Shown: positions 8,063 to 16,407 of the stretch, in pieces
How the letters are laid out: each line of letters starts with the position of its first letter
How positions within the stretch are numbered: position 1 is the first letter of the stretch
DNA from: JAUWOY01 sp034431315
Lineage (GTDB): Bacteria; Chloroflexota; Anaerolineae; VGOG01
Assembly: GCA_034431315.1 (NCBI GenBank)
Contig: DAOUDK010000023.1
Location: 1 to 64,000 of the forward strand
DNA length: 64,000 nt
Direction of reading: 5' to 3'
Notes under the pieces: generated by a model
What the model was told of the DNA's origin: nothing
The model's database searches: none
What the model saw: only the letters and a program-made list of their open reading frames with translations
Position numbers and translations under genes: made by a program

Positions 8063-8090
8063 GCGTGAAACGTGAAGACGTGAAACGTGA
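8063..8090. repeat. CGTGAAA short tandem repeat
   Basis: About four imperfect units of CGTGAAA with 7-8 bp spacing fill the gap between two convergent genes. It belongs to the heptamer repeat family described in the findings. Confidence 0.7.
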
Positions 8091-8106
8091 TGACTGTTTC
8101 TAGTTT

Positions 8107-8499
8107 TCAACTCCTCTTCGCCCTAACCCTCGCCTTAAACCTCTCCAGGTCAATGATCGCCCGCCTGTGCTCCCCCTCGCCGATTCTCTCCACTTCGTCA
8201 AAAGCCTCCACGCGGAAAGTGAGCTTGCGGCCCTCGACGGCGATTAGCTCCGCCTGGGCCCGCACCCTCATGCCCACCGGGGTGGCTGCTAGGTGCCGGA
8301 CGTTCACCGCCGCGCCCACGGTGCGGTAGCCATCGGGCAGGAGGTGATCAACGGCAGCTACGGCCGCCCTCTCCATCAGCCTGATCATCTCCGGCGTGGC
8401 CAGCACCGCTACGTTCCCACTGCCCAGGTGCCGGGCCGTATTCTCCTCACGCACGACCATCTTGATCTGGCCTACCAGGCCGGGTACGATTTCTTCCAC
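8107..8499 (-). CDS. FlK-like hot-dog fold thioesterase
   Basis: 130 aa. It resembles fluoroacetyl-CoA thioesterase FlK and its broad bacterial relatives. The catalytic triad of FlK (Thr42, Glu50, His76) is matched by Thr35 in ATPEMI, Glu43 in LMERAA and His69 in VNVRHLA, with identical spacing. FlK relatives hydrolyse acyl-CoAs, and fluoroacetate activity cannot be assumed. The gene stands alone between convergent short repeats, with a GC-rich inverted repeat just upstream (8515-8597). Confidence 0.8.
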   Translation of the reverse strand: MEEIVPGLVGQIKMVVREENTARHLGSGNVAVLATPEMIRLMERAAVAAVDHLLPDGYRTVGAAVNVRHLAATPVGMRVRAQAELIAVEGRKLTFRVEAFDEVERIGEGEHRRAIIDLERFKARVRAKRS

Positions 8500-8514
8500 G
8501 TATCATCGTCTCCT

Positions 8515-8597
8515 TACTGCTACCAAGGGGCGTCCCCGCCCCGACAAAGCGCGGTTTGGCCCTGAGATCGGGGCGAGGACGCCCCTCCGTAGCAGTA
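8515..8597. repeat. GC-rich imperfect inverted repeat, copy 1
   Basis: An ~83-bp element: TACTGCTACC and GGGGCGTCC at the left pair with GGACGCCCC and GTAGCAGTA at the right. The same element in opposite orientation is at 39846-39923, with nearly identical arms (for example GGAGGGGCGTCCTCGCCCCG) but a divergent centre. No coding capacity. It is probably a mobile or REP-like palindrome. Confidence 0.8.
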
Positions 8598-8628
8598 GAA
8601 ATGTGTCATCGCCTCCTTCCCAGTCGGA

Positions 8629-10833
8629 TCACTGCCTCATGACGCTGATCGGTTCGAGCAATAGCCTATCGGCGACGGGCTGCCCTGCTTTGAAGATGGC
8701 GAAACGCTGCATGTCTGCCCGGGAGTAGATCCCGATTTCCACTTGATATTGGCCCAGTGGCATATCGGAGGGAAGGGGGAAATGGTGCACCTGGGCGAAG
8801 ATGTCCCCGGCCTCCCAACTGGCGGTGGCGACGCTCAGCATGTCCTTTCCCCCCCAGACGGTGCTCTGGCTGTCCAGCAGGTGGACGAAGATGGCCAGGG
8901 GTAGAGGCTCGGCGACGTCCTGCAGGACTCGCCAGTAGCTTGTCAGGTGAGCCCACTCCCCTGGGGCTAAAGCGTCGTCGGCCAGCTCGTAGCCCAGAAA
9001 CTCCAATCGGTGGTTGAAATCCACGGGGAAGGCGACGGGATGGCGGAGGCCCTGGGGATCGCCGAGGAGGAATCGCACCTCCGAGCTCCAAACGGCGGAG
9101 GAGCTACTCTGCAGAGCTTCGATCTTGTCCTGGAGCACTTCTCGGGCCTCGAGCTCGTAAGCGGAAAAGGCCAATTCGCCATCGGGGAAGCGCCTTTCCT
9201 CCACCAGATGGGCATCCTGGAAAAACTCCTCTTTCAACCCTGTGTGAAGGGGAGTGGAGGCGGGGAAGATGTAAAGAGCCTGCTCGCCCCCGCCTGGGAA
9301 GACCAGACTGTAGGGGCCGTCGTACCATTTGATCTTCAGCTTTTTCTTCAGCGTGAAGTCAAAGATGAAGGGGTCCAGGTCGTGGGGGCTGGAGGAGGAC
9401 AGGCAGACGGTGCCGGCGATGTCGCTCTCGTCCAGATAACGGGCAGCCTCGGCCAGATCGGTCTGGTAGACGAAGCGCACCTCAGGCTGTTGCGCCCAGA
9501 CGGTGAAGTAGTCTCGAAAAGTCCACCAGGCGTTGCCGGCCAAGAGGAGCAGTAGAGCGCCGGCCAGCCCGTAGCAGGCCCTCTGGCCGAAGCGCTCGAC
9601 GAGCCAACGCCGGGAGGCCTCGATGGCCAGGGCGGGGAAGATGTAGACCACAGGCAGGGCGCCGCTGGCCCGCAGGAAGGAGGGGGCGGAGTCGGTGATC
9701 ATGCTGGGCACTAGCGCGAGGGGCAGCCAGAGCAGCAGGAAAGCGTATCGTGGCCGCCGCCAGCGGAGCAGGGCCAGGGCCAGGCCGAGGTAGAACAGGA
9801 CGCCGCCGATAAGCTCGAAGACAGGCCGCCCCGCCAGATTGTAGCGCCAGACGGGATCGCCCCGGAAGGTGAACATCTTCAGGGTGTCCAGAGTGAACCT
9901 TATGACCTGGCTGGGATCGCCTTGGGCCAGCAGCCCCAGGGGCTGGCTGAGCTGCTGCAAGCGCACGTCGGCCTGGGGGTGAGTCCAGATGTATACACCC
10001 ATCGGGACGACGACGAGAGCGGCGAGGGCGAAGGTAAGCAGAACGCCTTTCCACCGTTCTCGCAGCAGGGGGCGGTCAAATAGCGCTAGATAGATTACAA
10101 AGAGGAGAAAGATCAGGGGGATCATCCGGCTGGCGGGGTAGGTGTAGAGGGTGCCTCCCAGGAAAATGCCAGCCAGAGCGAAGCCCACCGACCGGCGTCC
10201 GTCCTTTGGCTGTCTCAGTCCCGCCCAGAAGAAATAGGCGGCAGCGGCGGCCATCGGCGGGAGGCTGGCCGCCCGCAGCCCCACCCGGCTCATGAAAACC
10301 GGCCAGAAGCCGACGGCCAGGCCAGCGCTAGTCAACAGGGCGACCCGATAGCCGAAAGCCTTTCGCGCCAGCAGGTAGGTGAAGGCGATAGTCGCCAGAC
10401 CGCACAGGACGGCGGCTGTGCGGATGCCCAGGTAGTTGCTGCCGAACAGGGCGATAGTGCCGGCCATGAGGTAGACGAAGAGCGGCTCGTTGCCCGCGTT
10501 CGATTCAAAGTATATGCGGTGAGCGCCTTGCAGCACCACGGAGGCGTCGTGACCGTGGAAGACCTCGTCGTGCTGGAGACCTGGCGGTGCTGTCTCCAGG
10601 CGATAGAGTCGAAAGAAGGCCGCTACCAGCAGGATCGCCGCCAGCAGAACGATCTCCCAGCGTCGCGGCGACTGGGACTCACCAACTTGTTGGGGGCCTT
10701 CTCGCCCGCGAACTGACGCCGTTGTGGAAGCCCCCCGAACAAGTTCGGGACTCCGGTGCTCAGGCTCCAATCTCCAACCTCCGACCTCCAACTTCCAACC
10801 TCCAACTTCCAACCTCCAACCTCCAACTTCCAA
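8629..10833 (-). CDS. GT39/ArnT-like membrane glycosyltransferase
   Basis: 734 aa. Residues ~65-480 are polytopic (roughly 11-13 hydrophobic segments) with the first-loop acidic motif PPGLQHDEVFHGHD typical of polyprenyl-phosphate-sugar-dependent PMT/ArnT-type transferases. One large extracytoplasmic beta domain (residues ~600-734: LEFLGYELADD, LTSYWRVLQD, FVHLLDSQ) follows. The first ~25 residues (EVGGWRLEVGGWKLEVGGW) are translated from a 7-bp tandem repeat and the listed start is a TTG within it. The true start is more likely downstream, before RRWEIVLLAA. Probable role: sugar transfer to lipid or protein outside the cell. A paralogue with three beta domains is at 17239-20301. Confidence 0.75.
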   Translation of the reverse strand: MEVGGWRLEVGGWKLEVGGWRLEPEHRSPELVRGASTTASVRGREGPQQVGESQSPRRWEIVLLAAILLVAAFFRLYRLETAPPGLQHDEVFHGHDASVVLQGAHRIYFESNAGNEPLFVYLMAGTIALFGSNYLGIRTAAVLCGLATIAFTYLLARKAFGYRVALLTSAGLAVGFWPVFMSRVGLRAASLPPMAAAAAYFFWAGLRQPKDGRRSVGFALAGIFLGGTLYTYPASRMIPLIFLLFVIYLALFDRPLLRERWKGVLLTFALAALVVVPMGVYIWTHPQADVRLQQLSQPLGLLAQGDPSQVIRFTLDTLKMFTFRGDPVWRYNLAGRPVFELIGGVLFYLGLALALLRWRRPRYAFLLLWLPLALVPSMITDSAPSFLRASGALPVVYIFPALAIEASRRWLVERFGQRACYGLAGALLLLLAGNAWWTFRDYFTVWAQQPEVRFVYQTDLAEAARYLDESDIAGTVCLSSSSPHDLDPFIFDFTLKKKLKIKWYDGPYSLVFPGGGEQALYIFPASTPLHTGLKEEFFQDAHLVEERRFPDGELAFSAYELEAREVLQDKIEALQSSSSAVWSSEVRFLLGDPQGLRHPVAFPVDFNHRLEFLGYELADDALAPGEWAHLTSYWRVLQDVAEPLPLAIFVHLLDSQSTVWGGKDMLSVATASWEAGDIFAQVHHFPLPSDMPLGQYQVEIGIYSRADMQRFAIFKAGQPVADRLLLEPISVMRQ

Positions 10834-10860
10834 CCTCTAATCTCCAACCTCCAACTCCAA
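10766..10860. repeat. TCCAACC/TCCAACT heptamer array
   Basis: About 13 units of a 7-bp repeat (TCCAACC, TCCAACT, TCTAATC variants). It bridges two minus-strand genes: it encodes the last residues of the M20 peptidase (LELEVGD and stop) and the apparent N-terminus of the glycosyltransferase. Confidence 0.9.
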
Positions 10861-11925
10861 AATGGCCAGCAGGAACTCGGCGGATTTGACCAGGTCATCC
10901 ACCGCTAGGCGTTCTTCGGTGGTGTGCACCTTGTCCATGCCCGCGCTGATGTTGATGGTCGCTATGCCCCCAGCGTTGAAGATGTTGGCGTCGCTCCCCC
11001 CGCCGCTGGGCACCAGGGCTGGCGTCAGGCCCAGGGTTTTGGCTGCTGCCACCGCCCTCCGCACGATGGCATCCTCCTCGCTGAGCTGAAAGGTGGAATA
11101 GGAACGCTCCACGTCTATTTCTACCGTAGCCCCGTGCTGGCTTGCCGCCTTCTTTAGGGCCTCGGTCATGGCCTGCACCTGGGCCTCTAGCTTCCCCTCG
11201 TCGTGGCTGCGAGCCTCGCCCTCCATCTCGACCCGGTCGGGGACGATGTTGGTGGCCGTGCCGCCCTGGATGCGCCCGACGTTGGCCGTGGTCTCCTCGT
11301 CAATTCGCCCCAGGGGCATGGCGGCGATGGCCTCGGACGCCACCACGATGGCGTTGATGCCTTTCTCCGGCTCGGCGCCGGCGTGGGCGGCCTTGCCGTG
11401 AACGACGGCCCTGAGCTTATACTGAGAGGGGGCGGCGACGACGATGGCGCCGATTGGGCCTCCGCTGTCGAGGACGATGCCCTCATTAGAACGAAGGCTG
11501 GTCAAATCTAGCCCCTTGGCACCAATAAGCCCAATTTCCTCGCTCACCGTCAGGGCCACCTCCAGGGGCGGGTGGGCCAAGCCCTGTTCCACCAGCGCCC
11601 GCAGAACCTCCAGGATGACCGCCACGCCCGATTTGTCATCGCCGCCCAGGATGGTGGCGCCGTCGCTGGTGATAACCCCGTTGGTGACAACGGGCTTCAC
11701 CCCTCGCCCCGGCCCGACGGTGTCCACGTGCGCGCTGAGGAGGATTGGCGGCCCTTCTCCCGCCAGGCGGCCGATGACGTTGCCTGTTTTGTCGCGTACA
11801 ACTGGCACGTCCAGGCTCTTCAGCTCAGCCATCAGGTGCTGTACTATCTCCTCCTCGTGGCCGCTGGGGCTGTCAATCTGAACCAGCTCCAGAAAAGTTG
11901 AGACCAGTCTATCGCGGTTGATCAT
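10837..11925 (-). CDS. M20-family metallopeptidase (PepT-like)
   Basis: 362 aa, cytoplasmic. M20 features in order: LSAHVDTV (first zinc His and Asp), LGGDDKSGVAVILE (bridging Asp), TVSEEIGLIGAKGLD (catalytic Glu and zinc ligand), VLDSGGPIG (Asp ligand), a dimerisation domain with HAGAEPEKGINAI, and a late zinc-His region (MDKVHTTEERL). This resembles the peptidase T-like branch. The substrate is likely a small peptide. The C-terminal codons and the stop lie in a 7-bp repeat array. The start ATG 11925 overlaps the end of the next upstream gene by 17 bp. Confidence 0.85.
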   Translation of the reverse strand: MINRDRLVSTFLELVQIDSPSGHEEEIVQHLMAELKSLDVPVVRDKTGNVIGRLAGEGPPILLSAHVDTVGPGRGVKPVVTNGVITSDGATILGGDDKSGVAVILEVLRALVEQGLAHPPLEVALTVSEEIGLIGAKGLDLTSLRSNEGIVLDSGGPIGAIVVAAPSQYKLRAVVHGKAAHAGAEPEKGINAIVVASEAIAAMPLGRIDEETTANVGRIQGGTATNIVPDRVEMEGEARSHDEGKLEAQVQAMTEALKKAASQHGATVEIDVERSYSTFQLSEEDAIVRRAVAAAKTLGLTPALVPSGGGSDANIFNAGGIATINISAGMDKVHTTEERLAVDDLVKSAEFLLAILELEVGD

Positions 11926-12214
11926 TTTTCTCCTCCTCTGTGTTTGATTCCTCCACTCGCCTTATCTCGAAGACCACGGGATTGAAAGCGTCGGGGCAGG
12001 CGTGGGTAGCTACGTCTTTGTCTTCTAGCCAGGGGAAATCGGCCCCGAAGCGCATGGCGAAGACCTTGGGCAGGAAGCTGTAGAGCGCGTGGAGGCAGAC
12101 CCGCCCCTGCACCGTCTCGCCGTCGAACACGACTTGTTCCCCCACTCGGTGGCCGAAATCGCAATGCCCCTTTACCGATTTAACGGTGGATATGATCTTG
12201 TAGATTTTGTCCAT
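11909..12214 (-). CDS. TIGR04076-family protein
   Basis: 101 aa. The pattern VKGHCDFGHRVG, then VCLHALYSF, LRFGADFPW-like region (here MRFGADFPW) and HACPDAFNPVVFEI is that of the TIGR04076 family, small proteins of unknown function with conserved Cys residues. It lies directly upstream of, and overlaps, the M20 peptidase gene, so the two are probably co-transcribed. The start follows an AGGAGG site. Confidence 0.7.
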   Translation of the reverse strand: MDKIYKIISTVKSVKGHCDFGHRVGEQVVFDGETVQGRVCLHALYSFLPKVFAMRFGADFPWLEDKDVATHACPDAFNPVVFEIRRVEESNTEEEKNDQPR

Positions 12215-12233
12215 TTACCTCCTCCCGTTTCCC

Positions 12234-12257
12234 CAATATCTAATATCCAATATCCGA
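12234..12257. repeat. ATATCCA heptamer repeat at asparaginase 3' end
   Basis: Three to four units of ATATCYA. The last codons and stop of the adjacent minus-strand gene (DIGY, stop) are read from it. Confidence 0.75.
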
Positions 12258-13196
12258 TGTTGACACCAACACCCGAGGCAACTCCTCTGGTTCATCCATC
12301 TCCCCGGTCACGTAGACGTAGGTGCGATCTTCCCGATTGCTGAAAGCGGTGTGGTGGCCGTCCTTGTCCAGGGCGACGATGCTCATCGCGCCCTGGTAGG
12401 GGGCAGCCAAGTCGTGGAGGTCTTCCATAGCCTGACGCCCGGCTTCTTCCAAAGATAGCCCCATCTTCAGGTAGAGCACCACACTGCGGGCGGTGCCAGC
12501 CAGGATGGCCATCTCACCCAGGCCGGTGCAGGCAGCAGCGCCGTAGCGGTTGTCGGCGTAGTTGCCAGCGCCGATGAGGGGCGAATCGCCCACGCGGCCC
12601 GGGTACTTCCAGCCCTGGCCGCTGGTGCTCACCCCGGCGCAGATGTTGCCCCCGGTAAGCGAAGCGGCGTCGGCGTCCTGGACCAGGAAGTTGACCGTGC
12701 CCCCGGCTCGTCGTGATTCCCTCACTCGTTTCATCCACTGGTGCAAGCCTGGCTCTTCCTCCAGGTTCGCCAGCGCTGCCTCTGGTATCGCTTCGTGCAG
12801 CCGCTTTTCCCAAACCTCCCTGGCCTTCTCGGTCAACAGTTCTCGGCGTTGGAAGCCCATCTCGGCGGCAAAACGCTCGGCGCCGGAGCCGACCAGCAGG
12901 ACGTGCGGCGATAGCTCCTCCATCACTTTGCGGGCGATGGATATGGGGTGCTCATAGCCCCGCAAAGCGGCCACCGCACCGGCGGCCAGGGTTCGCCCGT
13001 CCATGATGCTGGCGTCCAGTTCCACCTGGCCCAGCAGGTTGGGAATTCCCCCCAGGCCCACGGTGTCATCCTGGGGATTGCTCTCCACCAGGCGAGTGCC
13101 AGCCTCCACCGCGTCAACGGCCGTGCCGCCATTTCTCAGCACCGCCATCGCCGCCGAGATACCCACCTTGCCGTTGCTGCTGGCCACAACAATCAT
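12240..13196 (-). CDS. Ntn-hydrolase asparaginase / isoaspartyl peptidase family
   Basis: 318 aa. The protein opens with IVVASSNGKVGISAAMAVL, the glycosylasparaginase-type N-terminus. The autocleavage region is AGGTVNFLVQD, with Thr as the expected new N-terminal nucleophile, followed by a substrate loop GVSTSGQGWKYPGRVGDSPLIG shortened here. These enzymes hydrolyse N4-glycosyl-asparagine or isoaspartyl bonds. ATG 13196 has TAGGAG 4 nt upstream; an upstream in-frame TTG is less likely. The C-terminus (STSDIGY) comes from a 7-bp repeat. Confidence 0.8.
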   Translation of the reverse strand: MIVVASSNGKVGISAAMAVLRNGGTAVDAVEAGTRLVESNPQDDTVGLGGIPNLLGQVELDASIMDGRTLAAGAVAALRGYEHPISIARKVMEELSPHVLLVGSGAERFAAEMGFQRRELLTEKAREVWEKRLHEAIPEAALANLEEEPGLHQWMKRVRESRRAGGTVNFLVQDADAASLTGGNICAGVSTSGQGWKYPGRVGDSPLIGAGNYADNRYGAAACTGLGEMAILAGTARSVVLYLKMGLSLEEAGRQAMEDLHDLAAPYQGAMSIVALDKDGHHTAFSNREDRTYVYVTGEMDEPEELPRVLVSTSDIGY

Positions 13197-13249
13197 GCTG
13201 CTCCTACCGCCCAACGTGACTACTCAGCTACCCCGCCAAATTCAAAATC

Positions 13250-13320
13250 GGACGCAGATTTCCGCAGATTTTCGCAGATAAGATCAAAAAATCAGCGTTT
13301 ATCTGCGTTCATCTGCGTCC
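13250..13320. repeat. CGCAGAT inverted repeat
   Basis: GGACGCAGAT at 13250 and its complement ATCTGCGTCC ending at 13320 enclose further copies of CGCAGAT and ATCTGCG, giving a long imperfect hairpin. It sits in the 180-bp gap upstream of the asparaginase gene and has no coding potential. Confidence 0.75.
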
Positions 13321-13374
13321 TAAAGGATGTGTTCCAACGCTCTGCCTGGGGATGGCTGAGCAGTTACCGCCCAA

Positions 13375-13420
13375 CAATATCTAATATCCAATCTCTGGTC
13401 TCCAACCTCCAACCTCCAGA
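13375..13420. repeat. Mixed ATATCCA / TCCAACC heptamer run at rdgB 3' end
   Basis: Two heptamer types adjoin here. They encode the tail EVGGWRPEIGY and the stop of rdgB. Confidence 0.75.
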
Positions 13421-13992
13421 ATGTCCTGCACCCCTTGCGCTGCCCTTGCCCGGTGGCTGATCTTGTTCTTGGTCTCCGGGGGCAGCTCGGCCATGGTCAT
13501 CCCGTATTCCTGGAAGTAGAAGACGGGGTCGTAGCCGAAGCCGTGCTCTCCCCTGGGCTCGAAGGCGATGATTCCCTCACAGGCTCCTTCGGCGGTGTGA
13601 ATCTGACCCGCCGGCGTAGCCACGGCGATGACGCAGCGGAAGCGGGCTGTCCGCTCCTCCCAGGGAACTCCTTGCAGCTTTGCCAGGAGCAGCCGGTAGC
13701 GATCTTCGTCGCTGGCCCCTCTTCCGGCGTAGCGGGCCGAGCGTATCCCTGGCTCGCCACCGAGGGCATCCACCTCCAGCCCTGAATCGTCGGCCAGGGT
13801 CAAGAGGCTGCTGGCCCTGGCGTAAGCGGTGGCCTTCAGCCTGGCGTTCTCGGCGAAGCTCTCCCCCGTTTCGGCCACTTCGATGTCCAGGCCCTCCTGG
13901 GCAGGGTAAGTCAGCTCCAGGGGCAGGCCGGCCAGCAGCTTCTCGTACTCTCTGACTTTGCCGGGGTTACGGGTGGCTATCAGCAGTTTCAT
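13381..13992 (-). CDS. rdgB: RdgB/HAM1 non-canonical purine NTP pyrophosphatase
   Basis: 203 aa. The enzyme hydrolyses XTP, ITP and dITP to monophosphates, cleaning the nucleotide pool. Signature stretches are LLIATRNPGKVREYEKLL, TLADDSGLEVDALGGEPGIRSARYAG (given here in part) with the catalytic Asp, GYDPVFYF and the late KNKISHRARA. ATG 13992 gives the standard MKLLIATRNPGK start. The frame extends five codons further with no better ribosome-binding site. The last ~11 residues are encoded by 7-bp repeats and are not family sequence. It is divergent from bactofilin. Confidence 0.9.
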   Translation of the reverse strand: MKLLIATRNPGKVREYEKLLAGLPLELTYPAQEGLDIEVAETGESFAENARLKATAYARASSLLTLADDSGLEVDALGGEPGIRSARYAGRGASDEDRYRLLLAKLQGVPWEERTARFRCVIAVATPAGQIHTAEGACEGIIAFEPRGEHGFGYDPVFYFQEYGMTMAELPPETKNKISHRARAAQGVQDILEVGGWRPEIGY

Positions 13993-14000
13993 CATCCTGG

Positions 14001-14029
14001 TTGACAAATCTCGCTAAGCGTAGTATATT
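14001..14029 (+). promoter_or_regulatory. Promoter of the bactofilin gene
   Basis: TTGACA (14001-14006), 17-bp spacer, TATATT (14024-14029), 38 bp before the ATG. Confidence 0.75.
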
Positions 14030-14066
14030 TAGCAGTGTCCAAATTATCTCCAAGGAGGAACCAACC

Positions 14067-14501
14067 ATGTCTGTATTCAAGAGAAACAAATTCAAGCCTC
14101 CCCCGCCGGGCCAGGTGGAGACGGTGGTAGGCCCCACCACCAATTTCAAAGGCACCATCCAAAACGACGGTGGCCTGCGCGTTGATGGCGTCCTCGAGGG
14201 AGCGGTGGAGACGGGCGGCAATCTCATCGTCGGTGAGGAGGCCAAGGTGATGGCTGACATCGTCGCCTACAACGTCTCGGTGGCGGGGTCGGTCAAAGGC
14301 AACGTCAAGGCCAACCGGGTGGAGATCCTGTCCACGGGCCGCGTTTGGGGCAACATCACTGTGAAATCCTTCCTGGTTGATGAGGGAGGTTTCGTCCGTG
14401 GTGAGATCATCATGGAGGGTGCTGAGTTTAAGCCTCCTATCACCAAGTCCCCCAAGCTAGCGCCAAAAACCGCCGATGTTGAAAAAGACGAGAGCGATTG
14501 A
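14067..14501 (+). CDS. Bactofilin family cytoskeletal protein
   Basis: 144 aa. Bactofilins polymerise into filaments without nucleotide and organise cell shape or wall enzymes. The central domain (about residues 20-110) shows the expected right-handed beta-helix periodicity with VGPTTNFKGTIQNDGGLRVDG shortened, IVGEEAKVMADI, SVAGSVKGNV and GRVWGNITVKS. The tails are short and Pro/Lys-rich. ATG 14067 follows AAGGAGGAA. It has its own consensus promoter and is followed by a strong terminator, so it is monocistronic. Confidence 0.9.
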   Translation: MSVFKRNKFKPPPPGQVETVVGPTTNFKGTIQNDGGLRVDGVLEGAVETGGNLIVGEEAKVMADIVAYNVSVAGSVKGNVKANRVEILSTGRVWGNITVKSFLVDEGGFVRGEIIMEGAEFKPPITKSPKLAPKTADVEKDESD

Positions 14502-14535
14502 ATCCTGATCTGCATACAAGCGATTGGCGGGCTGC

Positions 14536-14578
14536 GAGCCCAATCGAGGAGGGTTATTCTTCGGTTGGGCTCTTTTTA
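14536..14578 (+). terminator. Rho-independent terminator after bactofilin
   Basis: GAGCCCAA (14536-14543) pairs with TTGGGCTC (14565-14572), followed by TTTTTATT. Confidence 0.85.
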
Positions 14579-14602
14579 TTTTGGTTTCCGCGCTTGGGTG
14601 AG

Positions 14603-14703
14603 GCCTGGGGCTAAACCCCCAGGCTGAAAGAACAAAGCCCTACGGGCTGAGATTTAGCCCCGAAGGGGCTTTGTTCTTTGAGCGCGGGGATTTATTCCCG
14701 CGC
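14603..14703. repeat. Three-hairpin palindromic repeat, copy 1
   Basis: Three adjacent stems: GCCTGGGG/CCCCAGGC, AAAGAACAAAGCCC (14627-14640)/GGGCTTTGTTCTTT (14666-14679), and GCGCGGGG-ATTTATT-CCCGCGC (14682-14703). Related copies lie at 16915-17220 and 20312-20417. The stop codon and last ~20 codons of the GT2 gene are inside this copy. Confidence 0.85.
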
Positions 14704-16174
14704 ACTTATTCCCGCGCACCTTTGTCCACTGAACTGACAGGGAAAGGCCCAAAGCAGCCACGTAGCCGAATCCGCCCAAATACAAGAGCAAGAAGGGCAC
14801 GGCGTAGTAGCTGCCCTTGGCCAAAGCCACTATCACGGCGATCAAAGAGTACAGGCTCAAAAGAACCTCGCCCAGCGTCATCCAGTTGACGGGCAAGGCG
14901 TAGCGGCTCTCGGCCCAGCGGTCGGTGCGATCTTCGAGACCGAACTTGGGCGTGCGTTGGAAGCGGTTGGGCCGCCTGGTCAGGGCCTCGCCAACGGCCC
15001 AAGCGTTGTTCAAAGCTATCCCCGTGCCCAGTAGAACCAGGAAGGGGAAATAGGCTATCCTTCGGCGCCAGTCGGGATAGACATCCCACTGGGAAAGCGC
15101 GAAAAGCAGGGGCGGCCCCAGGCTGCCCAGGCCGAGATATAGTAGCGGGAGGCGCGTCACGCCCTGCCCGAGCAGCAAGGGCAAGGTCAGCAGCAGCAGG
15201 ATCAGCATCAAGGGGTGGATCAGGTAGTTGCTCAGGTGGATCAGTCCCTGCAGGCGCACGAAGGCCGGCCGTGGTGCTCTCACCAGGGTGCGCCAGTGTT
15301 TCAGGAGACACTGGATGGAGCCTTTGGCCCAGCGAAACTGCTGGCGCTTGAAGGCGTTGATCTGAGGCGGGATCTCGGCCGGGGAGACCACATCGGGCAG
15401 GTAGAGAAGCTCCCAACCGGCCAACTGGGCCCGGTAGCTCAGGTCCAAATCCTCAGACAGGGTATCGCCCTGCCAGCCCCCGGCCTCCTCGATGCAGCTC
15501 TTTCGCCACACGCCCGACGCGCCGTTGAAGTTCATGAACAGCCCTGAGCGCTGGCGGGCCGTCTGTTCGACCACGAAGTGGCCGTCCAGGGCCAGGGCCT
15601 GGGCTCTGGTCAGAGGCGAGTAGTCGGCGTTGATGTGGCCCCAGCGGGCCTGCACCAGCCCCAGGCGAGGCCGGCCCTGGAAGTGGGGGATGATGCGCGG
15701 CAGGAAATCCAAGTTGGGCACGAAGTCGGCGTCGAAGATGGCGATAAACTCCCCCGTGGCTGTTTCTGTGCCTCGCTGCAGGGCCCCGGCCTTGAAGCCC
15801 GTCCGCTCAGCGCGGTGGATCAGGGCGATGTCAAATCCCCGCCTTCGATAATAATCCACCCGACCTTGAGCCAGGGCCGTCGTCTCGTCAGTGGAATCGT
15901 CCAGCACCTGGATCTGGAGCCTGTCCTGGGGATAGTCCAGCCGCGTCACGGCATCAATCAGGCGTTCCACCACGTGGAGCTCGTTGTAGATGGGCAGTTG
16001 TATCGTCACAGGGGGCGCGTTCGACAGGGGGGGAGCGGGCTGGTGCTCGCGCGGTGTCCTGAGCCCGTCGAAGGAGCGGTGGCGCAGGTAGAGTAGCACC
16101 ATGATCAAAGAGTTGAGTCCGTAAGTAGCCAGGATCACCGCCGTGAATCCGTAAACGATAGCCAAAACTGACAA
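14654..16174 (-). CDS. GT2 processive-type membrane glycosyltransferase
   Basis: 506 aa. GT2 catalytic domain of the cellulose-synthase-like kind: QLPIYNELHVVERL, VLDDSTDET (first Asp), IFDADFVPN (DXD), SEDLDLSYRAQLAGW and RQQFRWAKGSIQ (the Q-x-x-RW motif), with about six membrane segments. It should make or extend a beta-linked extracellular polysaccharide. I favour TTG 16174 as start because GGAGG lies 6 nt upstream; an ATG at 16222 has no such site. Two parts of the protein are repeat-derived: RSFDGLRTP near the N-terminus (CCTTCGACGGGCTCAGG repeat) and the final NKCAGINPRAQRTKPLRG (palindromic repeat). Confidence 0.85.
   Translation of the reverse strand: MSVLAIVYGFTAVILATYGLNSLIMVLLYLRHRSFDGLRTPREHQPAPPLSNAPPVTIQLPIYNELHVVERLIDAVTRLDYPQDRLQIQVLDDSTDETTALAQGRVDYYRRRGFDIALIHRAERTGFKAGALQRGTETATGEFIAIFDADFVPNLDFLPRIIPHFQGRPRLGLVQARWGHINADYSPLTRAQALALDGHFVVEQTARQRSGLFMNFNGASGVWRKSCIEEAGGWQGDTLSEDLDLSYRAQLAGWELLYLPDVVSPAEIPPQINAFKRQQFRWAKGSIQCLLKHWRTLVRAPRPAFVRLQGLIHLSNYLIHPLMLILLLLTLPLLLGQGVTRLPLLYLGLGSLGPPLLFALSQWDVYPDWRRRIAYFPFLVLLGTGIALNNAWAVGEALTRRPNRFQRTPKFGLEDRTDRWAESRYALPVNWMTLGEVLLSLYSLIAVIVALAKGSYYAVPFLLLYLGGFGYVAALGLSLSVQWTKVRGNKCAGINPRAQRTKPLRG
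16055..16074. repeat. TGAGCCTGTCGAAGG-type repeat inside GT2 gene
   Basis: TCCTGAGCCCGTCGAAGG is read in frame (minus strand) as SFDGLRT. Other copies are at 26805-26826 and 46353-46375. Confidence 0.75.
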
Positions 16175-16246
16175 AGTATGCCTCCAGTGTTGTCTTCCGC
16201 GCGGTTGGAAGTATACCACCATTTGGTGATTGTGACAAGCTTCTGA

Positions 16247-16275
16247 TTGCCATTCAGCCTGAAAGTTGGTATAAT
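16247..16275 (+). promoter_or_regulatory. Promoter upstream of permuted NlpC/P60-like gene
   Basis: TTGCCA (16247-16252), 17-bp spacer, TATAAT (16270-16275). A leader of about 125 nt precedes the ATG. Confidence 0.75.
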
Positions 16276-16407
16276 ATAGGCTAGTGTCCTTTCACGCAAC
16301 AGACCTTCTGGGGGGCATATGTCCCAATCTCTGACCGAGGCGAAAAGGGCTCGGTCGGGAGACCTTCGCCCATCACAGGGGGCCAAAGACCAAGCGAGGA
16401 GGTTGAG

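Noticed and set aside
10766..10860. CRISPR array
   Set aside because: Units are 7 bp with no spacers.
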